64,000 nt of DNA from positions 26,222 to 90,221 of the forward strand of contig FR878777.1 in assembly GCA_000434395.1 (NCBI GenBank). The letters run 5' to 3'. Within the stretch, counting starts at the first letter, position 1; every line of letters starts with the position of its first letter. Positions 52,388 through 61,402 of this stretch are shown here, piece after piece. The translations under genes and the position numbers were made by a program. The stretch comes from Clostridium sp. CAG:568 (GTDB taxonomy: Bacteria > Bacillota_I > Bacilli_A > RFN20 > CAG-288). A model generated the notes under the pieces. The model made no database searches. It saw nothing but the letters and a program-made list of their open reading frames with translations, and was not told the DNA's origin.

Positions 52388-53317
52388 ATGAGCAACGAGA
52401 TGATAAAGCCATCGGTAACTTTGGCCATTGATTTGGGTGCTACCAACCTTCGTGTCGGTCTTGTAAAGATTGACGAGAAGGGAATGCCTTTTGTGGTTGA
52501 TGTTATTAGAGATAGTTCGGCTAAGGACAATCCTACCGTTCTCTATCACGAAATTACCACAATGATCGACCAAATTATCCATCGTAATCCTACAATCAAG
52601 TTCACCCATATCGGTGTCTCGTTGTGTGGATTGGTTGAGAATGGTCGTACAGCAACAAAACTTCCTAACCTTCATATCGAACATTTCGAATTAGCTGATT
52701 GGTTAGAAAGAGATTATCCTGGTGTAAAGGTTCTCTGTGCAAATGATGCAAATTGTGCAGCACTTTCCGAAGCAATTTTCGGTTCCGCTAGCGATGTAAA
52801 CGATTCATACTACATCACTGTTTCTTCTGGAATTGGTGGTGGATATGTCTATCAAAAACAGTTGATCAACACAACTCTTGAGATTGGACATTGTGTACGT
52901 GAATTTGAAGGAAAGCTCGTGGAACAGGAACAATATCTTTCTGGAAATGGTTTAGCAAGACTTGCCGCATATAATGGTTTAGAAAATATGAAGGCAGCCG
53001 ATATATTCAACGCTGTCAGAGAATCCAAGCGTAATAACACTCCTTTGGAGCCAAAGATCAAGAAGACCTATGAAGATTGGTACAAAGGATTAGGATTGTT
53101 GATTGCTAATCTTCAGCTCGAGTTCAATCTCGATAAGATTGTCTTGGCTGGTGGAGTTATGAAATCAAGCGACGTATTCATGGATGACCTCTTCCATGTC
53201 GCATCAGCATTTGCAGCAAACTATCCTTTGAAACCTATCCGTTTCGTCTTGGCAAAGTTCGATCAAGATTCCGGATTAGTTGGTGCAGCTACTGTCGGCT
53301 TCTCTATAAAAGACTAA
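52388..53317 (+). CDS. ROK-family sugar kinase (probable glucokinase)
   Basis: A 309-residue ROK kinase in an operon with pfkA and pyk, so glucokinase is the likely role. N-terminal phosphate motif TLAIDLGATNLRVGLV, NDANCAALSEAIFG with the catalytic Asp, SSGIGGGYVY for phosphate binding, and ROK-like LEIGHCVRE. The CxCGxxGCxE zinc motif of most ROK proteins is absent; the corresponding segment is EGKLVEQEQYLSGNGLA. Substrate is inferred from context only. It ends 15 bp before a strong terminator. Confidence 0.85.
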   Translation: MSNEMIKPSVTLAIDLGATNLRVGLVKIDEKGMPFVVDVIRDSSAKDNPTVLYHEITTMIDQIIHRNPTIKFTHIGVSLCGLVENGRTATKLPNLHIEHFELADWLERDYPGVKVLCANDANCAALSEAIFGSASDVNDSYYITVSSGIGGGYVYQKQLINTTLEIGHCVREFEGKLVEQEQYLSGNGLARLAAYNGLENMKAADIFNAVRESKRNNTPLEPKIKKTYEDWYKGLGLLIANLQLEFNLDKIVLAGGVMKSSDVFMDDLFHVASAFAANYPLKPIRFVLAKFDQDSGLVGAATVGFSIKD

Positions 53318-53331
53318 GTTTAATCCAAATG

Positions 53332-53363
53332 AACACCTCTGCTCAGCAGAGGTGTTTTTATTT
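53332..53363 (+). terminator. intrinsic terminator of the glycolytic operon
   Basis: AACACCTCTGC (53332-53342), loop TCA, GCAGAGGTGTT (53346-53356), then TTTATTTTT. Confidence 0.93.
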
Positions 53364-53408
53364 TTCATAATAAAAACGCTTTGTTTAATTACAAAAAGCT
53401 ATATAAAA

Positions 53409-53437
53409 CTGCCATTCCATATAAAAGTGTTTATAAT
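53409..53437 (+). promoter_or_regulatory. promoter of thrS
   Basis: CTGCCA (53409-53414), 17-bp spacer, perfect -10 TATAAT (53432-53437). The leader is about 25 nt with AAAGGAGATA, too short for a T-box. Confidence 0.65.
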
Positions 53438-53468
53438 ATTTAAGCATTAAAAAGGAGATACTTTTTTT

Positions 53469-55406
53469 ATGAAATTAACTTTACCTGACGGAAGCGTTAA
53501 GGAATTTAAAGATGGAATGACACCTTTGGAGATTGCTACTGAATTAGCACCTTCATTAGGAAAAAAGATTATATGTGCTAAGGTTGATGACAACCTTTAT
53601 GATAAATCTAAGCCTTTAAGCAAGGATTGTCATTTTAAGATTATAACTGAGAAAGACGCTGAAGCTTTTGAAGTGTTAAATCATTCTTGTGCACATTTGA
53701 TGGCTCAAGCTTTAAGCCATCTTTATCCTGGAATTCAATTCGGATACGGTCCTGCTCTTCCTGAAGGATTCTATTATGATGTCAAATCACCCAAGCCCAT
53801 CACTGAGAAGGATTTCCCCGCAATCGAAGCTGAGATGCATAAAATTGCTAAGGAAGCTTTGCCTATCGTAAGAAGAGAAATCTCGCCTGAAGAAGCAGAA
53901 GAGATCTTCACGGACCAGAAGTTCAAGACTATACATATCGATGAAGTTGAAGATAGAGATCACTGCGTCTCAATTTATAGCCAAGGCGATTTCACTGATC
54001 TTTGCCGTGGTCCTCATATGCCAAATACTTCATTTTTGAAGAATTTCAAGTTGTTGTCCTTAGCCGGATGCTATTGGAAAGGTGATAAGAACAACGAGCA
54101 ATTGACAAGAATCTATGGTTGCTGTTTCTTCTCTTCTAAAGAACTCGAAGATTACATCAAGATAAGAAAAGAAAGAGCTGAATCCGATCATAGAAAGATT
54201 GGTAAGGAAATGGGACTCTTCCTTCTTTCTGAATACGGACCTGGTATGCCTTTCTGGCTCAACAATGGTTGGGCTATGAAACGTGCTTTAGAGGATTGGC
54301 TACTTAAGATCTTAAGAAAGCACAACTATCAAATGGTCCAAACCCCGCAAGTCTTATCGAGAAAGCTTTGGGAGATATCAGGTCACTGGGATCATTACAA
54401 AGAAAATATGTTTACAACCTCCATCGAAGGACAGGATTATGCCGTAAAGCCTATGAACTGCCCTGGTGCAATTCAAGTCTATAACAATTCAGTCCACTCT
54501 TATCGTGATTTGCCTGTGCGTATCGGTGAATATGGTTTGGATCATCGTGCTGAAGCATCGGGTTCATTGAACGGTTTGCTTCGTGTTCGTTGTTTCACAC
54601 AGGATGATTCACACATCTTCTTAACACTTGATCAACTCGAGGATGAAGTAAACGATTTGCTTTCAATCTACAAGGAAGTCTACACTACTTTCGGTCTCCC
54701 TTATTCTATTGAATTGTCGACAATGCCTGATGACCACATAGGAACTGTCGAACAATGGCAAACTGCAGAAGCACAATTAAGAAAGGTCATGGATGACAAT
54801 CACATTCCTTATGATGTAAATCCTGGTGATGGTGCTTTCTATGGACCTAAGCTCGATTTCAAAGTCTTAGATTCAATGCGTCGTCAATGGCAATGTGGAA
54901 CAATTCAATTGGATATGCAATTACCTGGAAGATTCGGCTGCTATTATGTCGACAAGAACGGAAATCACCAAACACCTGTAATGATACATAGAGCCGTTCT
55001 TGGAACATTCGATCGTTTCATCGGTGTCATAACTGAGCATTTCAAAGGAAACTTCCCAACTTGGTTTGCACCTGTTCAAGTAGAGTTGCTACCAGTCTTT
55101 GGTCAAGATCAGGCTCAAGTCGACTTAGCTAATAAATTAAGAAATAAGATGATCGATTTAGGTTATAGAAGCGAAATCGACGCTAGAGACGAATCAATTG
55201 GTTACAGAATCCGTGAAACACAAACTAAGAAGATTCCTTATTCTGTAGTCATAGGAAAGAACGAAGTCGCAAATAACCAAGTCACTTACCGTGTTCGTGG
55301 TTCATCTTTGACCAAGACAGTTTCTATCGATGAGTTCTTCGATATCTTGAGAAATGATTGTGAAAACCATTTGATCAAACCTCTTCCAATCGAAGAAAAC
55401 AAATAA
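53469..55406 (+). CDS. thrS: threonyl-tRNA synthetase
   Basis: Class II synthetase of 645 residues. TGS domain (LPDGSVKEFKDGMTPLEIA), editing domain with NHSCAHLMAQALSHLYP and GDFTDLCRGPHMPNT, then the catalytic core with zinc ligands in KPMNCPGAIQVY (Cys), CFTQDDSHIFL (His) and VMIHRAVLGTFDRF (His), and the anticodon-binding domain. Complete. Stands alone on the + strand with its own promoter and terminator. Confidence 0.97.
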   Translation: MKLTLPDGSVKEFKDGMTPLEIATELAPSLGKKIICAKVDDNLYDKSKPLSKDCHFKIITEKDAEAFEVLNHSCAHLMAQALSHLYPGIQFGYGPALPEGFYYDVKSPKPITEKDFPAIEAEMHKIAKEALPIVRREISPEEAEEIFTDQKFKTIHIDEVEDRDHCVSIYSQGDFTDLCRGPHMPNTSFLKNFKLLSLAGCYWKGDKNNEQLTRIYGCCFFSSKELEDYIKIRKERAESDHRKIGKEMGLFLLSEYGPGMPFWLNNGWAMKRALEDWLLKILRKHNYQMVQTPQVLSRKLWEISGHWDHYKENMFTTSIEGQDYAVKPMNCPGAIQVYNNSVHSYRDLPVRIGEYGLDHRAEASGSLNGLLRVRCFTQDDSHIFLTLDQLEDEVNDLLSIYKEVYTTFGLPYSIELSTMPDDHIGTVEQWQTAEAQLRKVMDDNHIPYDVNPGDGAFYGPKLDFKVLDSMRRQWQCGTIQLDMQLPGRFGCYYVDKNGNHQTPVMIHRAVLGTFDRFIGVITEHFKGNFPTWFAPVQVELLPVFGQDQAQVDLANKLRNKMIDLGYRSEIDARDESIGYRIRETQTKKIPYSVVIGKNEVANNQVTYRVRGSSLTKTVSIDEFFDILRNDCENHLIKPLPIEENK

Positions 55407-55427
55407 ATTAAATAAATTAAATTTTAT

Positions 55428-55457
55428 AAAGGGTGGGCAGTGCTCATCCTTTTTTTT
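55428..55457 (+). terminator. intrinsic terminator of thrS
   Basis: AAGGGTGGGC, loop AGT, GCTCATCCTT with G-T pairs, followed by a T-run (55451-55457). Confidence 0.8.
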
Positions 55458-55470
55458 ATATAAAATTTTT

Positions 55471-55501
55471 TATATATATAAAAAAACGGCTTTAAGCCGT
55501 T
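55471..55501 (-). terminator. intrinsic terminator of mraZ-rsmH operon
   Basis: On the - strand AACGGCTT (55501-55494), one base, AAGCCGTT (55492-55485), then TTTTTT and TATATATA. Confidence 0.9.
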
Positions 55502-55550
55502 CTTTGTAAAGGAATATTCTGAAACTTGTAGGAATTAATTAACAATTTAA

Positions 55551-55781
55551 CTATCTAAAGATCAAGATGGTGTCATCGTCTTGATCATTGACAGGGTTTG
55601 GTGCGTTGACGATCTTAGCACCAGATACAGTGTCAGAATGATTAATAGTAAGGCAAGCAGTAACTATTCCAGCGATAACAGCCGCAGGCACTACGAAAAG
55701 TGATACTAAAGCTATGATTTTTTTAACTTTTTTGGTGTTATTCTTTTTATAAGTCTTTTCAATACGATTCTTTTTAACCAT
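55551..55781 (-). CDS. small single-pass membrane protein in the ftsL position
   Basis: A 76-residue protein: a strongly basic N-terminus (KKNRIEKTYKKNNTKKVKK), one membrane helix (IIALVSLFVVPAAVIAGIV), then about 30 residues, probably outside the cell. FtsL normally follows rsmH in the division cluster and has this topology, but FtsL has a longer extracellular leucine-zipper coiled coil, which is missing. It may be a shortened FtsL or an unrelated protein. GGAGGTACTG inside the rsmH end is its ribosome site. A terminator follows. Confidence 0.6.
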   Translation of the reverse strand: MVKKNRIEKTYKKNNTKKVKKIIALVSLFVVPAAVIAGIVTACLTINHSDTVSGAKIVNAPNPVNDQDDDTILIFR

Positions 55782-55783
55782 AA

Positions 55784-56773
55784 TCAGTACCTCCTTTCTA
55801 TTACTCTCATCTTGGCACTTTCACTTCTAGGATTGAATTCAAGTTCATATTTGTCAGGAAGAATAGGTTTCTTTGTAAGAATCTCGTATGGGCATTTTTC
55901 ATCTTCTGTTGGAATAGGCAAGAAACGATTAAATGTCTTCTTCGGTGCATATTTCATAAAGATGTTCTTAGCAATTTCATCTTCTTCACTGTTGAAGGTA
56001 ATAATTGCAAGTCTACCCATTGGATTTAGGAATTCTACAGCTTGGCTCAATCCATTGATCAATTCATTCTTTTCGTCATTCACTTCATAACGTAGAGCCA
56101 TGAAAGTTTGTTTCGCTGGATGTCCTTTCTTTCTAAGAATTCTTTCAGGAAGAGCTTTTTTAATGATATCGACCAATTCAAATGTTGTCTCGATTGGTTT
56201 CTTAGCTCTTTCTTCAACTATTTTTCTTGCTATCGGACCAGCGAACTTCTCTCCACCATATTCGAATAGTATTCTCTTCAATTCATCAGCCGAATAAGTA
56301 TTAACTACTTCTCTAGCTGTCAACTTTTGTGTGTTGTCCATTCTCATATCTAGAGGTGCATCATATCGATAAGAGAACCCTCTTTCAGGATCATCAAATT
56401 GAGGTGATGATACACCGATATCCATAAGAATGAAATCAGCACCACGCAATCCATATTCTTTCAAAGTAGGAATTGCTTGGGAGAATTTCGAATGAAATAA
56501 CTTGTGGGACTGGCTGTAGTGAGACAACTTTTGTTCCGAATATGATAGAGCAGCAGGATCTCTATCAAATCCATATAAAGAAGCTGTATTATCTACCATC
56601 TCCAAAATATTTGAAGAATGTCCTGCTCTACCTATAGTCATATCTACAATGACCATATTTGGAATATCAGTCCTGACAAACGACAATACTTCCGTCAAAA
56701 GTACTGGGATATGAATGTTATACTCAGTTACTTGTTCTGCGGCACTTGTTTTAGAGCGTTCTGAGCTAGACAT
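55784..56773 (-). CDS. rsmH: 16S rRNA (cytosine(1402)-N(4))-methyltransferase RsmH
   Basis: Methylates N4 of C1402 in 16S rRNA. Motifs HIPVLLTEVLSFV, VDMTIGRAGHSSNIL, FILMDIGVSSPQFDDPERGF, APLDMRMD and GHPAKQTFMALRYEVN. 329 residues, normal. The ATG at 56773 overlaps the end of mraZ by 46 bp and has GGGAGGAT 11 bp upstream. Confidence 0.95.
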   Translation of the reverse strand: MSSSERSKTSAAEQVTEYNIHIPVLLTEVLSFVRTDIPNMVIVDMTIGRAGHSSNILEMVDNTASLYGFDRDPAALSYSEQKLSHYSQSHKLFHSKFSQAIPTLKEYGLRGADFILMDIGVSSPQFDDPERGFSYRYDAPLDMRMDNTQKLTAREVVNTYSADELKRILFEYGGEKFAGPIARKIVEERAKKPIETTFELVDIIKKALPERILRKKGHPAKQTFMALRYEVNDEKNELINGLSQAVEFLNPMGRLAIITFNSEEDEIAKNIFMKYAPKKTFNRFLPIPTEDEKCPYEILTKKPILPDKYELEFNPRSESAKMRVIERRY

Positions 56774-57171
56774 GAGTAATCATCCTCCCCTTTCTTCTCA
56801 AGTTCATTGAACTTATCTGTATCCCATAATTCAATGTGAGTCATTCTACCAACAAATGTGACACTTTTAGAGATTCCAGCTTTGTTTAACAATGGCTTTG
56901 ATAACTGAATTCGGCCGTGGGAATCAATCTCAATTTGATTTGACTGAGAGAAGAAGATACGTTTCAACTGACGGTTGTTGGCATCAAAATCGCTGAGTTG
57001 TTCATATTGTTCAGCCATCTTCATGTAAGCATCTTGTGGATAAAGTTCGATGTTTCCATCAAAGCCGATTGTAGCAAAGACGATAGAGTCAGTAAAAGCA
57101 CCTCTGTCTTTATTAGGCAAAGTAATGCGGCCTTTATCGTCTAAGTTATGAACCGACAATCCTAGGAACAT
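56728..57171 (-). CDS. mraZ: transcriptional regulator MraZ
   Basis: AbrB-like ring-forming regulator of the division cluster. Both DDKGRI-type repeats are visible (NLDDKGRITLPNKDR and EIDSHGRIQLSKPL). ATG at 57171 is used with GGGGAGGTGG as ribosome site; the GTG at 57192 lies upstream of that site. 147 residues, normal. Upstream AGTGGG pairs suggest self-regulation, as shown for other MraZ proteins. Confidence 0.94.
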   Translation of the reverse strand: MFLGLSVHNLDDKGRITLPNKDRGAFTDSIVFATIGFDGNIELYPQDAYMKMAEQYEQLSDFDANNRQLKRIFFSQSNQIEIDSHGRIQLSKPLLNKAGISKSVTFVGRMTHIELWDTDKFNELEKKGEDDYSCLAQNALKQVPQNK

Positions 57172-57288
57172 CGCCAATCCACCTCCCCACACGCCCTAAT
57201 TCTACCATTTTTGAACACTTTTTCACACATTGTTTATTTTTCTTTCCTTTTTGCATTGACTTTTAAAGGCTAAAGCGCTAAAAATCTT

Positions 57289-57317
57289 AATATATTAGGT
57301 TTTTTACTTATTTTTAA
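57289..57317 (-). promoter_or_regulatory. putative promoter of mraZ-rsmH
   Basis: On the - strand TTAAAA (57317-57312), 17-bp spacer, TATATT (57294-57289). The leader would be about 110 nt. An AGTGGG pair abuts the -35. Confidence 0.5.
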
Positions 57318-57318
57318 T

Positions 57319-57335
57319 AGTGGGTGATTAGTGGG
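57319..57335 (+). promoter_or_regulatory. MraZ-box-like pair 1
   Basis: AGTGGG at 57319-57324 and 57330-57335, period 11 bp, next to the -35 of the mraZ promoter. Known MraZ sites are runs of G-rich boxes (TGGG or AAAGTGG types) spaced one turn apart. Confidence 0.5.
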
Positions 57336-57349
57336 AAAATTTTAAGAAA

Positions 57350-57380
57350 GAAATAAAAAAAGCGAGGTTTTTCCTCGCTA
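57350..57380 (-). terminator. intrinsic terminator after yceD
   Basis: On the - strand AGCGAGG (57379-57373), loop AAAAA, CCTCGCT (57367-57361), then TTTTTT and ATTTC. Confidence 0.9.
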
Positions 57381-57410
57381 TAAACTTAATTTGATCGTTT
57401 TTCCCTTTTT

Positions 57411-57426
57411 AGTGGGTAAAAGTGGG
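57411..57426 (+). promoter_or_regulatory. MraZ-box-like pair 2
   Basis: AGTGGG at 57411-57416 and 57421-57426, period 10 bp, between the yceD stop and its terminator. Confidence 0.4.
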
Positions 57427-57432
57427 GAGAAA

Positions 57433-57975
57433 TCATTTCAAGTTTTTGAATGGGTTGTCTTGTTTATTCTCAGTTAAATTTTTATAGTCTTTCTCAAATT
57501 CATCCTCACTATAAACGACATATCCATCTCCCTCGACTTTTGTCAAAGGAACAGTGGAATAAACAGGAGGAATGGCATCATAGAACAGAGCCAAAAGAGT
57601 AGGCTTCAAATCGTATCTTCCATCTGAATCAGGCAAGATATCAGCCATTTCTGGATCACTAGATAAAGACAATTCACAATTTTCATCGATTGGATAATTC
57701 TTCAAAGTAAAATCGTGATCGTCCAATAAAGTAACTTCACCTTTCATAGTGATCTCGACCAACAGGAAATCAGCCATTGGCTTTACCATAGCTACAACTT
57801 CTAAGCAACCGTTTTCTCCAAATCCTCTAACGCTGGGGCGGGGAGAACATTCTTCTTCGGTAGGCTTAAATGGGAAGTATTCCGTCTCATTATCACCTGT
57901 TCTCAACAATCTAGGATCGATATATAATCCATCAGACAATTTATGTCTAATCACATTTTTTTCTTTATTATTCAT
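57433..57975 (-). CDS. YceD/DUF177 family protein (divergent)
   Basis: A 180-residue protein with the late DUF177 pattern: RYDLKPTLLALFYDAIPPVY followed by a C-terminal DNPFKNL resembling the family's DPRLxxL ending. The CxRCL segment common in DUF177 is absent (FLLVEITMKGEVTLLDDHDF occupies that place). DUF177 genes normally precede rpmF (L32) and are linked to 23S rRNA accumulation, but no L32 gene follows here; a terminator does. It lies 11 bp after pheT. The family call is moderate. Confidence 0.55.
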   Translation of the reverse strand: MNNKEKNVIRHKLSDGLYIDPRLLRTGDNETEYFPFKPTEEECSPRPSVRGFGENGCLEVVAMVKPMADFLLVEITMKGEVTLLDDHDFTLKNYPIDENCELSLSSDPEMADILPDSDGRYDLKPTLLALFYDAIPPVYSTVPLTKVEGDGYVVYSEDEFEKDYKNLTENKQDNPFKNLK

Positions 57976-57986
57976 TAATAATTCTC

Positions 57987-60347
57987 CTAAGCAGCCAATT
58001 CCATAGGAAGCTTTGAAATCAAGGCATTGACAACATCATTGACAACAGCATTAATTTCATTGTCCTTCAAGGTGTGATCACCCTCCAAGGCCAAGGTTAT
58101 TCCAATGGATTTCTTCAAATCACCTTCATAGTGATCGAAGAGAGTTACACTCTTCAATAAGCTCTTACCTGCTTTTTTAGCTAACAATTCGATATCGTGG
58201 TAAGAAACCTCACCGTGAAGAATAAAGGACAAATCTCTGAAAACTGTAGGATGAATTCCATAAGGAAGGAACTTTGTACGACCAGTCTTGATTCCAAACA
58301 AAACACCTAAATCCAATTCACCTACCAAATATTCTTCATCGAACTTTCCAGGGTTCAAAGCTCCGAAAGTTCCAAGCAAACTTTTACCGACCATGATGTC
58401 GGCACTCTTTCCAGGATGGAAACTAGAATTCTTGCTCTTTACAATACTATATCTATTCTTTTGAATTCCAAGATTTACTAATATAGCTTCTATGATTCCG
58501 CTCAAATCGTAGAAATCATAAGGTCTAGCTCCAAATCCTTCCTGATCTTGTTTATTTCCATGCAAAACAATTCCTAACAATCTTCTATGACCTATAGGTG
58601 AATCGATTGAAGAAATTTCAAAGAATCCGAAATCGCTCTTTTTATGGGAAAGATTATATTGAACAGTTTCAAGTAACGAAGGAAGTAAATCCACTCTGAC
58701 ATATTCGTGATCGTTAGTAAGAGGATTTGAAATCTTATAACATGGAGTATTTTCAAAGACACGAATTTGATTTGCTTGTTCCTGACTTACCAAAGTAAAA
58801 GTCATAACTCCATATAATCCATTAGAAATCAGCAAGTTTCTAATATTCCATTCACTTTCTTGTTCAAAGGAAAGCCTGCCTTGAGTCAAAGGCATTCCTT
58901 TCAATGAGAGTGAAATTCTATCAGCTGAATAAAATCTAAATACTTCCTCATCAATATCAGCTTGTTGCTTTAAATCCACACGCCACAAAGGTGAAATCAA
59001 CTTGCCATCTTTATCTTTAGAAATGGAGAATGCATTCAATACACGATCGACTTCCTCTTGAGTATAATCACTTCCAAGTCTATGGTTTGTCTTTTCAAAA
59101 GAATAATCGATTGGTGCAGGTAAAGACAACTCACCTTTAGTTGAAGTAGAGAAAGATTCGACGGTAGATTCTGGGAAGACTTTTAATAACAAGTCGAGCA
59201 TGACAGACAATGATTCATCAGTCATCAAAGGATTGACACCTTTGGCAAACAAAAGAGAAGAAGGTGAAGATAGTCCAAGTCTTGCACAGGTGTGACGTAT
59301 ATTTGCATGATAGAATGAAGCAGCTTCAATCAAAACATCATTTGTATTCTCATCCACCATTACATCCTTTCCGCCCATAACTCCACCCAAACATAAAGGC
59401 TTGCCTGAAGATGTGACTACCAAATCACCTTTCTTTAAATCGTATGTTTTATCATTCAAAGCGAGGAACTGACCTTCATAATCATCTCTGATTTCCAATG
59501 GATATGAAGAAATTTTAGAGCTGTCATAAATATGGAAAGGTTGACCAGTCAAAACCATTGCATAATTTCCAACATCTACCAAAGGATCTACACTTCCATA
59601 ACCAGATAGAAGTAAATTATGAGCAATCTTCTGCGCAATTATTTTGTCGAAGCCTTTCAAATGAACTTTAGCTAAGGAGAATTTCTTAGCAAAATCAGAT
59701 GAAGTCAATGCTAGATTTTCTCTTTTTAAAGAAGAAATATCAAATTCATCGACACCTAAGTACTTCTCTCCAGTTAAAGCACTGACTTCCCTTGCAAAGC
59801 CGATCAAAGAAAGGGCGTCGGGTCTATTTGGCAAGACATTGACATCGAGCAAGGTATCTTTAAGACCCAAGTGTTCCAAAATCTCAGTATCACCAATCTT
59901 GAAGCTATCATCCAATTCATGAATTCCATCAGTTTCTTTAGAAGGAAGAAGATTGGCGGGAACACCGAGTTCAACTAATGAGCAGCACATTCCATTGGAA
60001 GGATAATTTCTTATGACACCAGCCTTGATAGTCTTCCCTAAACTGGGAAGGTCACATCCTGGTAAAGCGACGATGACTTTAATTCCCTCTTTTGCATTTG
60101 GGGCTCCACAAACTATATCCAAAACACCTATAGCACCACCACAATCAACTTTTAAAAGATGAAGGTGATCACTTTCAGGATGCTTTTGGCATTCGATGAT
60201 TTTACCTACAACCAATTTGGAAGCTTGAGTCATTTGACGGACTTCTTCTACTTCAAATCCAGCAAATGTCAATCTTTCAACTAATTTTTCACTAGTCCAA
60301 AAAGATAAATCGACTAATTGAGAAAGCAAATTATATGAGACTAACAT
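57987..60347 (-). CDS. pheT: phenylalanyl-tRNA synthetase beta subunit
   Basis: 786 residues, full-length bacterial PheT. N-terminal start VSYNLLSQLVDLS, tRNA-binding OB domain (KLVVGKIIECQKHPESDHLH), B3/B4 editing domain, B5 domain (LSLPAPIDYSFEKTN, YTQEEVDRVL), catalytic-like fold and C-terminal ferredoxin-like anticodon domain (HPTVFRDLSFILHGEV). Ribosome site AAGGAGGATT; 3 bp after pheS. Confidence 0.96.
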   Translation of the reverse strand: MLVSYNLLSQLVDLSFWTSEKLVERLTFAGFEVEEVRQMTQASKLVVGKIIECQKHPESDHLHLLKVDCGGAIGVLDIVCGAPNAKEGIKVIVALPGCDLPSLGKTIKAGVIRNYPSNGMCCSLVELGVPANLLPSKETDGIHELDDSFKIGDTEILEHLGLKDTLLDVNVLPNRPDALSLIGFAREVSALTGEKYLGVDEFDISSLKRENLALTSSDFAKKFSLAKVHLKGFDKIIAQKIAHNLLLSGYGSVDPLVDVGNYAMVLTGQPFHIYDSSKISSYPLEIRDDYEGQFLALNDKTYDLKKGDLVVTSSGKPLCLGGVMGGKDVMVDENTNDVLIEAASFYHANIRHTCARLGLSSPSSLLFAKGVNPLMTDESLSVMLDLLLKVFPESTVESFSTSTKGELSLPAPIDYSFEKTNHRLGSDYTQEEVDRVLNAFSISKDKDGKLISPLWRVDLKQQADIDEEVFRFYSADRISLSLKGMPLTQGRLSFEQESEWNIRNLLISNGLYGVMTFTLVSQEQANQIRVFENTPCYKISNPLTNDHEYVRVDLLPSLLETVQYNLSHKKSDFGFFEISSIDSPIGHRRLLGIVLHGNKQDQEGFGARPYDFYDLSGIIEAILVNLGIQKNRYSIVKSKNSSFHPGKSADIMVGKSLLGTFGALNPGKFDEEYLVGELDLGVLFGIKTGRTKFLPYGIHPTVFRDLSFILHGEVSYHDIELLAKKAGKSLLKSVTLFDHYEGDLKKSIGITLALEGDHTLKDNEINAVVNDVVNALISKLPMELAA

Positions 60348-60350
60348 AAA

Positions 60351-61388
60351 TTAATCCTCCTTAGAAAACTGCTTTAAGAAATCGACATCATCAGTATAGA
60401 ACCTATGTATATCGTCGATTCCATATAAAAGCATTGCAACACGTTCAATTCCTACTCCGAATGCGAAGCCTTGATATTTGTCAGGATCTATTCCATTTAA
60501 TCTGAACACATCCGGATTGACCATACCTGCACCTAATATTTCAATCCAACCCGAACCTTTGCATAAGCCACAACCTTTTCCATGGCATTCAAAGCATGAC
60601 AAATCCACTTCAACACTAGGCTCAGTAAATGGGAAGAATGAAGGACGGAATCTAGCAGTGACTTTGGGACCGAATAGATACTGAAGAAGATCGGTCAAAG
60701 TTTTTTCGAGGTTTCCAAGATTGACATCTTCACCGATGACCAATCCCTCTACTTGACCGAATTCATGAGAATGAGTAGCATCGTTATCTCTACGATATAC
60801 TTTACCAGGGCAAATAACTTTCAACGGAAGTTTCAAATCTTTAGCCTGCATAACTCTAGCTTGAACAGGTGAAGTATGGGACCTCAACAGCATTCCTTCA
60901 GATATAAAGAATGAATCTTGCATATCTCTGGCAGGATGATCTTTTGGAATGTTTAGGCATTCAAAATTGAAATAATCAGTCTCTACTTCAGGTCCATCCT
61001 TTACCTCATATCCATATCCGACGAAGAAATCCTCAATCTTCTTCACTACTTTTTCAAAAGGATGCTCACTTCCTTTACCATAAGAATGACCTGGAAGAGT
61101 GACATCGATAGTTTCCTTTTGTAGTCTTTCATTTAGTTTTCTCTCTTCAATCAACTTTTTTTGCTCATCGAAAATAGATGCTAATTTTTCCTTGATCTCA
61201 TTAATTCTTTGACCAAAAGCTTTCTTTTCCTCATTAGGAATATTCTTCATTTGAGCAAAAAGACTGGTCAAAGGTCCTTTTTTTCCAAGATATTTTGCCT
61301 TTGAATTCATCAATGAAGGCATATCTTTACACGATGAAGCCTCATCTTTTGCTTCAGCCAAAATCTTTTCATTATCCAAGTTTTCCAT
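60351..61388 (-). CDS. pheS: phenylalanyl-tRNA synthetase alpha subunit
   Basis: 345-residue catalytic subunit. N-terminal coiled coil for tRNA binding, motif 1 region HPFEKVVKKIEDFFVGYGYE, motif 2 VYRRDNDATHSHEFGQVEGL, PSFFPFTEPSVEVDLSCFEC and motif 3 FAFGVGIERVAMLLYGI. Ribosome site TGGAGGAATAG. It follows ftsZ by 14 bp. Confidence 0.96.
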   Translation of the reverse strand: MENLDNEKILAEAKDEASSCKDMPSLMNSKAKYLGKKGPLTSLFAQMKNIPNEEKKAFGQRINEIKEKLASIFDEQKKLIEERKLNERLQKETIDVTLPGHSYGKGSEHPFEKVVKKIEDFFVGYGYEVKDGPEVETDYFNFECLNIPKDHPARDMQDSFFISEGMLLRSHTSPVQARVMQAKDLKLPLKVICPGKVYRRDNDATHSHEFGQVEGLVIGEDVNLGNLEKTLTDLLQYLFGPKVTARFRPSFFPFTEPSVEVDLSCFECHGKGCGLCKGSGWIEILGAGMVNPDVFRLNGIDPDKYQGFAFGVGIERVAMLLYGIDDIHRFYTDDVDFLKQFSKED

Positions 61389-61402
61389 ATCTATTCCTCC
61401 AA

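Noticed and set aside
53358..53468. T-box leader for thrS
   Set aside because: The predicted transcript has only about 25 nt before the ATG; no AGGGTGG-type element or antiterminator.
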